Positions 9,197 through 19,553 of a stretch of DNA of 64,000 nt are shown here, piece by piece. Within the stretch, counting starts at the first letter, position 1, and the number at the start of each line of letters is the position of its first letter. Below the pieces are notes generated by a model, which was given only the letters and a program-made list of their open reading frames with translations, did not search any database and had not been told where the DNA came from. The DNA lies in the NCBI GenBank assembly GCA_963814985.1, contig CAWFFV010000001.1, positions 1-64,000 of the forward strand, in the 5' to 3' direction. The position numbers were made by a program, and so were the translations under genes. This DNA comes from CAWFFV01 sp963814985 (lineage in GTDB: Bacteria; Chloroflexota; Ktedonobacteria; Ktedonobacterales; Ktedonobacteraceae).

Positions 9197-10304
9197 TCAG
9201 GCGGCCAGACGCTCCTCGCTCTGTTCTTCTTCCGGCCGGATCAGAAAACTGCGGATCAGCGCAAGCAGGGCAAGACCAAGCGTAACAGCCAGGATCAATG
9301 CGCTCGTAATCAGTAGCGGGTTACCACGTTGTCCCCCAAAAGCGGCCAGATACCAATCTTCCCAATGCCACCATTTACCCAGAGATTTATATCGTAGAGC
9401 ACGACGGCAATCATATTGACTGCAGCACCAGCACAAACATAATGCCAAAGCCACGTGCCACACGCCAGCCATATGTGCTTGACTCGTTGCTGGTCAGACC
9501 AAGCAAGAGCGCTCCCAGATAGGTGTAAGGCACCAGAGTAAACAGAGAGAAACAAAAGCTGGTGGCTGGAGCTACCAGAAGTTGGCAGTTCACCTATCGT
9601 CCAGAAGTCATAGGCAACCTGGACAGCGGGTAAGAGCAGACCAATCAAGAGTGCGAAGACGAGAGGCCACCACTGGCGAGCCTGAAGCAACTTCAAGCCT
9701 TTCACACCTGTAACAAATGTCACCAGGGATATTGCACCTATCAGCAGCGCAGCTAAAATCAGGCTCATCAAAAAAGAATCTGCCTGTGCAAGAATAAACG
9801 GGAGTATCTGGCAAGTACATGCTATGCCCAGACCAAGGCAGATCAGCAGCAAAGATGAGTGTACCAAACCGATGACTTTTCAGATCATCTTTGAGCGTTA
9901 CGATAGCAACAACAAACAGCGCAATAAGGCTGATGGCAGGAATGATAGCCATGCAGTAATCTACAAGTACGGAGGTGGTGAAAGCAAGAGAATTATTCTG
10001 AGACATAGACAAACCAAGTGAAGTCTGTCAGCACATCCCAGAACTGCAATGAGAACAGGGCAACTGCAAGTGCATATATATAGATGAGAGAGAGTGCACG
10101 GAGATCGCGGAGTCTTGTGAAACACAAATCCGGCCTTTCTTTCGATAGGCCGGATCCAAATGTGCATCTAGTGCACCCAATAACAGATCAAGTAAAGTAA
10201 TGAACGCTAACCGTGTGCTGCCCGAGCACCGCCAGCACTTCTTCTTGATAGCGTTCACGCCAGCAACGTGGATAGAAGTTGAGTATCCAGGTAACGTTTT
10301 TCAT
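9197..10304 (-). pseudogene. Frameshifted multi-TM membrane protein adjacent to PadR regulator
   Basis: Starts at ATG 10304 behind GGGGGAAG with MKNVTWILNFYPRCWRERYQ, continues (after a shift near 10195) as ITLLDLLLGALDAHLDPAYR, and then as RDLRALSLIYIYALAVALFSLQ. Further pieces are SLIALFVVAIVTLKDDLKSH (start near 10006), ILAALLIGAISLVTFVTGV, FTLVPYTYLGALLLGL and the tail ITSALILAVTLGLALLALI ending RPEEEQSEERLAA at 9197. At least five frame changes are required. The intact form would be a membrane protein of about 365 residues with 6-8 helices. A PadR gene directly upstream is a common pairing for such membrane proteins. Function unknown. Confidence 0.7.
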
Positions 10305-10360
10305 GTCTTGTGCTTCCCCCTGAAGCTATTTATTAGCAGTAGAAGACGATGATCTCTATC

Positions 10361-10684
10361 TCACGTTAGACAGTCTGAATGCGTTGTTGCCCTATCGAGA
10401 CAATTCGGCTCATCGTCGCGAGCTGCTCTTGCAGCGCAATGGCCCCAGTCGCCAGTGATACGGTATGGACGACGTCGATCCTCGCTGGCCAATGGTTCGA
10501 TCCAGCCCCGCTGCTCTAAGCGACCAATGGCCCCATAGAGCGTTCCTGGTTCCAGGCGAGTGCCGCTGAACTCCAGGATATCTTCCATCATGGCATAGCC
10601 ATGCTTCGGACCACCCGCCAGACTGGAAAGAATGAGCATCGCGGGATCGGAAAAGCGTCCAAGCTCAGGCAGATGCTTCGGCAT
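10361..10684 (-). CDS. PadR-family transcriptional regulator, frameshifted near the C-terminus
   Basis: Start at 10684 chosen because GAGGAGGAT lies just upstream. The winged-helix core is typical PadR: AMLILSSLAGGPKHGYAMMEDI, then LEPGTLYGAIGRLEQRGWIEPL and RRRPYRIT. After RIT the frame as written reads GDWGHCAARAARDDE, whereas removing one base near 10450 gives TGAIALQEQLATMSRIV ending at QTV, a normal PadR tail. A one-base insertion, real or sequencing error, is therefore likely. PadR proteins of about 107 residues usually repress a neighbouring membrane or efflux gene; here the decayed membrane gene at 9197-10304 follows 56 bases downstream. Confidence 0.8.
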   Translation of the reverse strand: MPKHLPELGRFSDPAMLILSSLAGGPKHGYAMMEDILEFSGTRLEPGTLYGAIGRLEQRGWIEPLASEDRRRPYRITGDWGHCAARAARDDEPNCLDRATTHSDCLT

Positions 10685-10827
10685 ATGCTGATCCTCCTCA
10701 TCTCCTTCATAGAGATATTTATATAGTATCAATTACTAAGTATAACTGAATAGTAACATGGAAGAGTCAGGCAAGTCAAGAGGTCCAATGCCCAATATGA
10801 TATGCTAGAGGTAAAAAGGAGAACTGC

Positions 10828-11292
10828 ATGGAAGTTTCATCATTTTCTGAGATTGAAGAGGCTTTTCTTGAACGGGTTCAGCGTGTCGTCTGGTGCAATG
10901 TCGCAACCATTGATACACAAGAATCGTCCCCGTTCTCGCGTTTTGCATCCATTGTGGGAAGGGGCTGTCGGGTGGATTACACCCACCGCGACTGGTTCAA
11001 AGTCAGGCATCTCACCCACAATCCCTATGTCTCGCTAGCCTATATTGCTGACCTTGCCAAGCCCGTCTACGTTGATTGTAAAGCAGAGTGGGTAGATGAT
11101 CTCTCGCAAAAACAACGAATCTGGCAATTGTGAGACGTACCACCGCCTGTAGGATTTGATCCTGCACCCATTTACGAGCGTGCTGATCATCCCAATTTCG
11201 GCGTGTTGAAGCTAACACCCTGGCGCATCGAGTTGGTAAATTTCCCAGATAAGGCGACCGTCTGGCATCAAGCGATTGAAAGATCTAATTGA
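10828..11292 (+). CDS. Pyridoxamine 5'-phosphate oxidase-like (FMN-binding split-barrel) protein with internal TGA
   Basis: The frame opens at ATG 10828 (AAGGAGAACTGC upstream) and reads RVQRVVWCNVATIDTQESSP, RHLTHNPYVSLAYIADLAKPV and KAEWVDDLSQKQRIWQL to a TGA at 11131-11133. Beyond the TGA the same frame continues as DVPPPVGFDPAPIYERADH and LKLTPWRIELVNFP to a TGA at 11290-11292, which is the expected C-terminus of this family. The gene therefore looks full length (about 154 codons) with one premature stop. A nonsense mutation or sequencing error is the simplest reading. Flavin binding is inferred from the family. Confidence 0.75.
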
Positions 11293-11564
11293 CAGACTCT
11301 GCCAGGAAAACCATTGCAACCAGGAGTACAATATAATTTGAGGGCCAAAAATCCGTGATCAGGTGACCAACAAAACAGATCATAGCTCTACCGGATACCG
11401 TGAAGGGAGGCAGTATTAGAACCCTGATACCCTTCATGACCTGATTTCCGAAATATTGCGAGCGTGGCGGCGCTGAGGTACAATCTTTCGGGTAAGTAAT
11501 CTCATACAAATTCTTCTTAATGCCCTTGATTGTCAAATTGATCCGGTAATAACAAAGAGAACAT

Positions 11565-13712
11565 ATGCAACAACGACAATTATTTATCATCACGACAGCA
11601 CTTATACTGGCTATACTGGCATACTTCTCCTCCATTACAGTCTTGCAGCCGCCAGTAGTATTTGCACATGCCTACGTCATCGGTTCTGACCCTGTCGATG
11701 GCTCAACTATCGCCGCAGTACCAGACATGGTGCGTATCTTTTTTAACACCACAATCAGTTCTCTGAGTACCGCGAGGGTCTATTCCATACAAAATGGGCA
11801 CCTTACTGATGTAAGCATTGACTCTGGCAGCATCCCAACCACCAACCCACGCCAACTGAATACTACACTCAAAACACCCACCTCACTACCAGAGGGGAGT
11901 TACGAAGTCAAATGGACAGCCATCTCTAACGATGATGGGCATACCACATATGGGATCATTGGTTTCAACGTTGGCTACGCAAGCACGGGGCTACCAGGTG
12001 GTACTCCAACACTTGGTCCGAGCACAAGTAATGATTTAGCGGCAATCCGCGCCCCCAGTTTTATGGGCTTTATGGGAATCGCCTGGGAGTGGATCATCCT
12101 TATAACCCTCACACTCTGGGTAGGTATTCTCTTAACGGAACGACTCCCACTGACTGCTACTAGGCGTAGTTCAGAACTGCTTGAGCGTGCCAGAAAACAA
12201 GGACACGCTCTGCAACAACTCTGTCTTACGGTACTCCTTTTAGGAGAGTGCGTAACACTTGTCCTGCGTACCTCTCTGGTGGCTCAGAATCTAAATGGGG
12301 GGGGATTCGATCTGGCCCTCCTTTCCCGCCTGCTGACAGATACAAACTACGGACAACTCTGGATCATACGCATTATCTTAATCGTTGCAGCTCTGTGCTT
12401 GCTAAGCTGGACCAGCCGTTCCCAGAGCACCCCCCCGCGCGCCAGAACCAGCGCTACAGCGAGTAGTTAGCCGCACAGTCCCTTTAAGCCGTACGGGAAC
12501 AGGGCCGTTAAACCGTACAGGTTCTTCTGGTCGCACAACAACCGGGCCATTGAGTCATAGCAATATAGGGACATTGCGTCACCAGACTACTCAGGATCTT
12601 TATAGTACAAAAGAACGTCTGGAGATCATCCAACACTCACAAGCAGGCTCCCCTGTCATGCCACAAAACTATACAATGATCTGGTTACTCCTGGCGACAC
12701 TCATCATGGTCACACATATCCTCTCAGGGGAAGCTGCACAGGTATTACAGCCACATATCAGCGCCGTGGTCTTTGATTGGCTTAATCTCCTGGGCTTGAG
12801 CATGTGGTTTGGAGGATTTGCTTACCTGGGATATGTACTTCTGCCCCTGCTACCCATCGTCGAACAGGATCATCAGGCTGAGGCACTGGCCGCACTGCTC
12901 CAGCGCCTCACACCATTCATCTTGATCGGTACAGGTATTTTCCTGATGAGTAGCCTCTTTCTCGGTGAGGCCAGTATCAGCAACACCTATCAACTGCTGA
13001 ATGACCCTTATGGACGTACCTTTATGGTGCAACTGGGCATTATTGCCATTGCGCTTCCCCTCAGTTTATACGCGATGTTTGTGCTACGTCCAAAGCTTAC
13101 TCGTCAGATCCTGCTTTTGCCAGTCGTTAACGCCGACTTACCAGCTCGCCGGACACGCCAATTTGCAATGGGACATACTGAGCGTAGCCTGAAACGCGTC
13201 ATAGGAATGCAAGCATGGTTGGGAACAGGTATACTACTCAGTGCGGCCTTATGTCATTCTATACTCCACCAATCGTCTTTCCTGACATTACCTATACTAA
13301 CCCCACCAATACTAACCCTAACGTCTCACCAACCCCTATAAGCCTGACCAATGTACAAACAAAGCAAGCTGGTGATCTCTCAGTCACATTACAAGTATTA
13401 CCAGCGCAGGTCAATTCCATGAATACGGTGATCATCACCATCGTTGATGGCAATAGTCAGCAGGTTAGTAATGCCCTGGTACGACTGACCGTCAATATGC
13501 AAATCATGGATATGGGAACGGCACATTTGAGTATTCCAGCAGGCAATCCCACATATGTGGCAACATTCGATAAACATACGACCTTTTCTATGCCTGGCAT
13601 ATGGTTGATCCAGGTAAGCATACAACGACCCAAACAGCCACCGGTACAAACCACCTTCGCAGGTAACCATACATTAAGATTTTGTAGGCAAATGGCAGAA
13701 ATGAAATCTTGA
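11565..13712 (+). CDS. CopC-CopD-YtkA-type copper resistance protein, split by two frameshifts
   Basis: Signal-like N-terminus (about 30 residues), then a CopC domain beginning HAYVIGSDPVDGS and including SNDDGHTTYGIIGFNV. Membrane segments of a CopD-like domain follow (IAWEWIILITLTLWVGILL and more), ending in this frame at 12470. The reading continues one frame over from about 12430 (a C7 run is the likely slip site) through DWLNLLGLSMWFGGFAYLGY and FILIGTGIFLMSSLFLGE to 13341. A third piece (13250-13712) carries a YtkA-like beta domain with NTVIITIVDGNSQQVSNALV and PGIWLIQVSI. Together these make a copper import or resistance protein of about 715 residues at the cell envelope. Each piece is well conserved, so error is as likely as decay. 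Confidence 0.75.
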
Positions 13713-13764
13713 AATACCATTGGCAAACAAAATCAATTTTTGTAGAGATGATCAACACGTAGAG

Positions 13765-13822
13765 TGCGCGGTTTACAAGCCCGTTTTCACCTTAAATGCC
13801 TCAAGAGCTTGTAAACCGCGCA
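13765..13822. repeat. Inverted repeat, family C, copy 1
   Basis: The arms TGCGCGGTTTACAAGC (13765-13780) and GCTTGTAAACCGCGCA (13807-13822) are perfectly complementary around a 26-base loop. A second member of the same family lies at 56457-56523. It is downstream of the CopCD gene and could act in transcript ending, though no T-run follows. Confidence 0.75.
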
Positions 13823-13909
13823 CCTACACAAAAATGACAGGCCCCAGTTAAGAGAGAGCATTGACAGATACAACAGACAGGCTTATAGTGGTGTCAACAG
13901 AGAATTTTT

Positions 13910-14058
13910 GTACCTACTCAGGCATTTTTCCGGATTCCTCAGCGCCGAAGGCGCTTCGCAAACCGTTTTATCTGGATGGCGGGTTTGCGGCACAAATCCG
14001 CCATCCAGATAAAACAAGAGCGAGCCACCACAGGTGGTGAGCAGACCTGAGTAGTTAC
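13910..14058 (-). repeat. Intergenic inverted-repeat element, family A, copy 3 (reverse orientation)
   Basis: Complete element read on the minus strand. From the left: TACCTACTCAGG, GGATTCCTCAGCGCCGAAGG, core hairpin (TTTTATCTGGATGGCGGGTT), GAGCGAGCCACCACAGGTGG and CCTGAGTAGTTAC. It sits just upstream of the chemotaxis-hybrid kinase gene. Confidence 0.88.
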
Positions 14059-14111
14059 GAATTCTTTCGCATCTACCAACTATCGGTTTCCAGGAAGTGA
14101 GCAAGACACCC

Positions 14112-17100
14112 ATGAACGAAGTTGAGAATACCAACGCTATCTCTAACGATCTAGTCGTTGTCGGGTCTTCAGCAGGTGGCATTGAGGCGCTCTCAATTTT
14201 GGTGAGCACATTACCATTAGACTTTCCAGCTCCTATTGTGTTGGCACAACACCTTGATCCTAACCGACCAAGCACATTAGACCAGATTTTGCAGCGACAC
14301 ACGAGTCTACCGATTGAGATAGTAACAACGAATACTCACCTTCAACCAGGCAAAATTTACGTGGTTCCCGCCAATCGCCATGTCTCTATTAAAGATCATC
14401 AGGTTGATCTACTGGAAGACTCCTCTAAACGGCCACGGCCCTCTGTCAATCTTCTGCTCAGTAGTGCTGCGGAAGCCTACGGTGAGCACTTGATTGCCGT
14501 CATCCTCACAGGCTCAGGCTCAGATGGCGCAATAGGTGCAGTCGAGGTCAAGAATGCCAATGGCACGGTGATTGTGCAGGACCCACAGACTGCTCGTTAT
14601 CCCTCTATGCCCATGGCACTGCCTCCCACTGCCATCGATTTTTCAGTTCGCCTGGAACAAATCGGCCCCTTGCTCTTCGATTTACTGACGGGTGCCATGA
14701 TCCCACAGAAAGAAGAGCGAGCGGAAGATGTACTGCGGGAAATCCTTGAGTTGATCAGCCATCAGACACATACTGACTTCCGTTCATACCGGGCATCGAC
14801 CATTTTTCGGCGCATTGGTCGGCGTATGACAGTGACCCACAACAGTAGTATGCGTGACTATACGGAGTATCTCAAGGACCATCCCGAAGAGATTGGCGCT
14901 TTAGTCAAGGCCTTTCTTATTAACGTTACTCAGTTCTTTCGTGATGCAGAGGCCTTTGCTTACCTGAAAAATGAGATCCTCCCAAAGCTGATAGATCGTG
15001 CTCGCAGCCGTGATAAAATCCTACGCTTCTGGACAGCTGGTTGTGCTACTGGCGAAGAGCCATATTCATTAGCTATGCTTCTCACTGATCTCTTAGGAGC
15101 AGAACTTCCTGAATGGGGTATCAAAATCTTTGCGACTGATCTAGATGAAGCGGTGATCAACTTTGCCCGTCGCGGGATCTACTCCGAAAACTTGCTTAAG
15201 GGTCTGCCTATTGAATACCGTGACCGTTTTTTTGAGCGCTTCGATCAGGAATATCGTATTTCCAAAACACTCAGGCAAATGGTTATCTTCGGACAGCAAA
15301 ACTTGAGTCGCAGCGCCCCCTTTCCCCGTATCGACCTGGTACTCTGCCGCAATGTGCTTATTTATTTCACACCCGAACTCCAGGACTATGTGCTCAATCA
15401 GTTCGCTTTTTCGCTCAACCCTGATGGCTATCTCTTTCTGGGCAAAGCAGAAACGGTACGACCGATCCAATCATTTTACGAGCTTATCAACAAGCACTGG
15501 AAAGTGTACCGCTGCATCGGCAATGGGCTTGGCACGGTACGCCGCAAGGGCCTGTCTGATATCAGTAATCTGCGCATGGAAGGACGCCCCATGAATCCTT
15601 TGAACAGAAATGCCAGTAAACAGCGACCGGATCAGGAATCTCCACCGATCGCAAATGAAGTTGGACAACTACGGCGTTTCAATGAGTTACTCCTCCGCTT
15701 CCTGCCTGTTGGCGTGATTGTGATCAACCGGGCTTACCATATTCTTACAACAAATGGTGTAGCCCGGCGTCTCTTAGGATTACGTGATATCACCACCGAA
15801 CAGGACTTTCTGCACGCCGTACGTGGTATTCCTTACCACGAAATACGCAACGCCATCGACACAGCCTTTCGCGAGCATAATATACAGACTCTTCCGGAGA
15901 TAGAACTTGACATTACGGAAGGTGGTAACGGACATTTTGTAGCTATCTCGATTGCTCTCATGCAAGTAAAATCGGGTACACCTGAGTTAGCGGTTATTAG
16001 CGTCACCGACGCAACAGACCAGGTTCAGATCAGGCGACAGCTCGAAACCATTCAGGTGGAACAGTCCGAACTCATGAATGAGTTAAGTACATCCAATAAA
16101 CGCCTGACTGATGTCAATAAAGAACTCATGGACGCGAATGATGAGCTACAGGTCTCTAATGAAGAATTGATGCTGACCCATGAAGAGCTACAAGCAAGTA
16201 TTGAGGAATTTGAAACTACCAACGAGGAACTTCAGGCTACTAACGAGGAGTTAGAGACCAATAATGAGGAACTTCAGGCTACTAATGAAGAGTTAGAAAC
16301 CACCAATGAGGAACTGCGAACACGTACCTCTGAACTTCAGGAAATGACCACCGTTCTTGCAGGTGAGCGATTGTGCCTCACAGAAATGGTTGAGCTGGCC
16401 CCATTCTACATTCTGGTACTGCGTGGTCTCAGCCTGATTGTGGAAGCTTATAACCCTAATTGCGCACGCTTGCTTGACACTGCAAACGTCCGGGGACGGC
16501 CACTGGAAGAGGTTCTTGATCTCTTCTGGGAGGTTAACACAGGAACGGAACTTGCACGCCTCGCCAGAGAGGCCTACAGGTTAGATGAGACGCGGATCAC
16601 TCCTCGAATGCTTGGCTACAAACCAGCAAAACAGGAAGTAGACACTGACCGATCGGCAAATTATTTTACCTATACCATCGTACCTTCCCATAATGCTAAC
16701 GGGAAAGTGAGTGGCGTGCTGATCTACGCTACCGATGAAACCAGGCAACGGACACGCGAAATTGAACAAGAGCGTGAGAGACTCAAACTGATCTTTAACA
16801 ATACTTACAAGGCAGCCCTGGCCCTCTATGAAGTTTCAACAACGGCTTTGCTTATGGGTAGTCCCCGCTATCTTGAGATTGTGGGACAAAAGCAGAATAC
16901 TTCTCCCGACAACCTGATTGGTCAACAGTGGCATAATTTAACCTTCGCTGTAGCACCAGAGGAAGCTACTCGACTCTGGAACACGGTGATTGAAACACGT
17001 ACAACACTACGTATACCAGAGGTCTATGGCAAGGACAAAACGGAAACCATTTGGGATTATGTCCTTGCTCCTATCGTCGATCCAGACGATCCAAACGCGA

Positions 17101-17901
17101 TACGTTACGTGCTTGTCTCAGCCATCGAGGTCACAGAACAGGTCAGAGCACGTCAAGAATTAGAAAAAATCGACCATCTCAAGGAAGACTTTTTATCCCT
17201 GGTTACTCATGAACTCCGTACACCCCTGACCTCAATTCTGGGCAATGCCCAGATACTCCAGCGCACCCTGAAAAAATTTGCCGGCAATTCAGGGAATGTC
17301 CAGGTACAAGAACAACGTCTTACCCAGGAACTAACACTATTGGATAGGATTGGTCATCAGGTGAGACAAATGGATAATCTGATCGAGGAGGTACTGGATG
17401 TAACCCGTATTCGCGGTAAGATGTTCGAGCTCAGCAAACAAGAGGAAGTAAATATTATCACACTGGCACGGCATATAGTCGAGCAATATACTGACACAGA
17501 ATCATGAGATAACGTTACACACCGAACAGGGAGAACTGTTAGTAACATGCGATGCAGATCGCATAGAGCAGGTCTTAAACAACCTGATTACAAATGCCAT
17601 CAAGTATAGTCCCGACGGTGCACCCGTAATGGTAATAGTGCAACTGCAAACCGACAAGACACCTAATGAAGTGATCGTTGCTGTACACGATAAAGGCTAT
17701 GGCATTCAAGAGGAAGAGCAGGCCCATATTTTTGACCGCTTCTACCGAGGGCAGAACAGTAAGGAGACCAAGCGAGAAGGTTTGGGACTGGGATTATACA
17801 TTGCCTATGAGATAATCAAGCAACAGGGTGGGCGAATGTGGCTGGAAAGCAAACCCGGAGTGGGTAGTATCTTTTATTTTTCATTGCCACTGGCAAAGTA
17901 A
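14112..17901 (+). CDS. CheB-CheR-PAS hybrid sensor histidine kinase, frameshift before ATPase domain
   Basis: ATG 14112 is preferred over GTG 14097 because AGGAAGTGAG lies 10 bases before it. Domains in order: CheB methylesterase (VVGSSAGGIEAL, AQHLDPNRPS, LTGSGSDGAIGA), CheR methyltransferase (FLINVTQFFRDAEAF, FWTAGCATGEEPYS, VLCRNVLIYF), a PAS-like segment, a striking heptad coiled coil of repeated TNEELQA/TNEELET units (16195-16320), two further PAS-like regions, and HisKA with phospho-acceptor FLSLVTHELRTPL. The frame closes at 17507 (EQYTDTES). The next frame continues through ADRIEQVLNNLITNAIKYS, DKGYGI and GLGLGLY to 17901, so one base is lost or gained near 17495. The likely role is chemosensory or light/redox signalling; the ligand is unknown. 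Confidence 0.85.
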
Positions 17902-17916
17902 TATCAAATCATTTGA

Positions 17917-17956
17917 AAGAGTGTCTCTTTCAGGGTCTTCTGAAAGAGACACTCTT
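17917..17956. terminator. Bidirectional hairpin between convergent genes
   Basis: AAGAGTGTCTCTTTCAG (17917-17933) and CTGAAAGAGACACTCTT (17940-17956) form a perfect 17-bp stem with a 6-base loop. It lies between the 3' ends of the kinase gene and the convergent carbonic anhydrase gene, as expected for a shared terminator. Confidence 0.7.
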
Positions 17957-18474
17957 CAACCCTCTTGTGAGCGTTTATGCTCTATGGCACGTTCACAGTA
18001 GCCAGCAGCGCTTTTCGCCAATTTTTCACGTTCTGCCTCGGTCAAATCACGTATCACCCCGGCCGGTACTCCCACAGCCAGCACACCTTCTGGTACCTGT
18101 TTGTGCTCTCCCAGCAAAGAACAGGCCCCCATTATGCTGTGTGAGCCAATCCGGGCATGCGAGAGCACCACAGCATTCATCCCCACCAGAATCCGATCTC
18201 CCAGGGTTGCGCCATGGACCACAGCATTATGCCCTATCGTACATTCTTCCCCGATGGTTAGAGGTGCATCAGCATCAACATGCAAGGTACAATTATCCTG
18301 AATATTGGTGCGGGGACCAATAACAATGGGAGCGGTATCCCCACGCACAACCGTGTTATACCAGATACTCGCTCCCTCATGGATAGTAACATTGCCAATA
18401 ATCACCGCACCAGGAGCAATAAATACATCATCAGCAATCTTCGGCCAGATACCCTTGTAAGGAAGAAGTGGCAT
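17956..18474 (-). CDS. Gamma-class carbonic anhydrase-like hexapeptide-repeat protein
   Basis: 172 residues from ATG 18474, chosen for the strong AACAGGAGGACAT ribosome site. It is a left-handed beta-helix built of hexapeptide repeats (VFIAPGAVIIGNVTIHEGAS onward). The three zinc-ligand histidines of gamma carbonic anhydrases are in place: His65 (TLHVD), His82 (IGHNAV) and His87 (VVHGA). The Arg/Asp of VVRGDTAPI and Gln of NIQDNC, also conserved in the family, are present. A short C-terminal helix (LTEAEREKLAKSAAGYCERA) completes the trimer-type fold. Real CO2 hydration activity is uncertain, because many homologues are inactive acyltransferase relatives. Confidence 0.85.
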   Translation of the reverse strand: MPLLPYKGIWPKIADDVFIAPGAVIIGNVTIHEGASIWYNTVVRGDTAPIVIGPRTNIQDNCTLHVDADAPLTIGEECTIGHNAVVHGATLGDRILVGMNAVVLSHARIGSHSIMGACSLLGEHKQVPEGVLAVGVPAGVIRDLTEAEREKLAKSAAGYCERAIEHKRSQEG

Positions 18475-18508
18475 ATGTCCTCCTGTTAATGGAATATAGT
18501 AACTTATC

Positions 18509-18688
18509 GTCATAACTCCTCAGGTTTCTTTTTTCTGATTCCTCAGCGCCTTCGGCACTTCGCCAACCGTTGTGTGTGGGTTTTGTTGTCCGTGGCAGAG
18601 GTTGCGGCGCAACCTCTGCCACGGACAACAAAACCCACACACAACAAGAGCGAGCCACCGCAGGTGGTGAGAAAACCTGAGGAATTAA
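18509..18688 (-). repeat. Intergenic inverted-repeat element, family A, copy 4 (reverse orientation, complete)
   Basis: Left to right: ATAACTCCTCAGG, GATTCCTCAGCGCCTTCGGC, core hairpin with arms GTTGTGTGTGGGTTTTGTTG and a GTTGCG/CGCAAC centre, GAGCGAGCCACCGCAGGTGG, then CCTGAGGAATTA. The core stem differs from other copies but pairs perfectly with itself. Confidence 0.88.
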
Positions 18689-18696
18689 ACCATTCC

Positions 18697-19530
18697 TTAG
18701 CATATCACTCGTTTACTTGCCCAGAAGATTTCATCCAATCGCTGGTCATAATGCATAGCAACAGGATCAAAGCTATTTATAGTAACACAGTTATATTCCT
18801 GGCCTTCGGCATGAATATACTCTTTATTGTTGAGAGCCATAGCCACATGGGTAATGCCAGTCCTCCCAAAGAAAATCAGATCACCTTCTTGTATCTCTTC
18901 GCGTTCGACGCTCCTGGTCAGTGCATCATGTTGCTGGTCAGCATCACGCGGAATACCATAACCCCCCATGCGATAGCAAAGTTGGACGAAACCACTACAA
19001 TCAATCCCTTGCCAGCTTGTTCCTCCCCACAGATAAGGTACATCCAGGAAAGCTCGCGCATATGTGGTGATAGTGCTGATCGGTGCCTGCGGATAAACAG
19101 CCTGATGCTGACAAATAGTAATGGCATGGCGTGGACACCATGCTGTATACCCATCGGGTAAGATAACCTGTAAACGCTCTGGCAGTGTGATATCCAACAA
19201 GGGCAAGACTGTTGAGAGATAGACAATCTCCAACACTTCATCTCCGGTCGCCAGAGTATAGAGTGGAGTATGTGTGGCGATGACGATTGCCACTAGCTCC
19301 AGAGGAGTGGCACAATGTGCACCTATTTTGCAGAAACCTTTGACTGGAGGTTCGGCCAGTTCGTCAGTACGTATCCAGCCAGCATAATCCGGCAGAGTGA
19401 CATAGCTCCACTCACCCGAGCTTTCTCCAATAGTTGCGCAAACATTCAGAAGAGCCTGGGTGATAAGTTCGGAGGTAGGATCAGGGTCACGACGGATATC
19501 TGCAAGACCAACCGAAATGGCATATGCCAT
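18697..19530 (-). CDS. NlpC/P60 cell-wall peptidase with SH3-like N-terminus
   Basis: 277 residues, start preceded by GGAGGATCTCTTCTT. Residues 1-60 resemble a bacterial SH3 domain (VGLADIRRDPDPTSELITQALL, WSYVTLPDYAGWIRTDEL), and a second SH3-like part occupies about 80-135. The C-terminal NlpC/P60 domain has the catalytic Cys178 in GIDCSGFVQLCYRMGG, His228 in GITHVAMAL and a third polar residue, His240, in YIHAEG. The layout matches dipeptidyl-peptidase VI-like gamma-D-Glu/diamino-acid peptidases that recycle peptidoglycan fragments. No signal peptide is obvious, so it may act in the cytoplasm. It starts 23 bases after the proline dehydrogenase gene. Confidence 0.88.
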   Translation of the reverse strand: MAYAISVGLADIRRDPDPTSELITQALLNVCATIGESSGEWSYVTLPDYAGWIRTDELAEPPVKGFCKIGAHCATPLELVAIVIATHTPLYTLATGDEVLEIVYLSTVLPLLDITLPERLQVILPDGYTAWCPRHAITICQHQAVYPQAPISTITTYARAFLDVPYLWGGTSWQGIDCSGFVQLCYRMGGYGIPRDADQQHDALTRSVEREEIQEGDLIFFGRTGITHVAMALNNKEYIHAEGQEYNCVTINSFDPVAMHYDQRLDEIFWASKRVIC

Positions 19531-19553
19531 AAGAAGAGATCCTCCACAAAGTG

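Noticed and set aside
10130..10153. CCGGCCTTTC/GATAGGCCGG hairpin as a terminator
   Set aside because: It falls inside the coding sequence of the decayed membrane gene and is explained by its codons.
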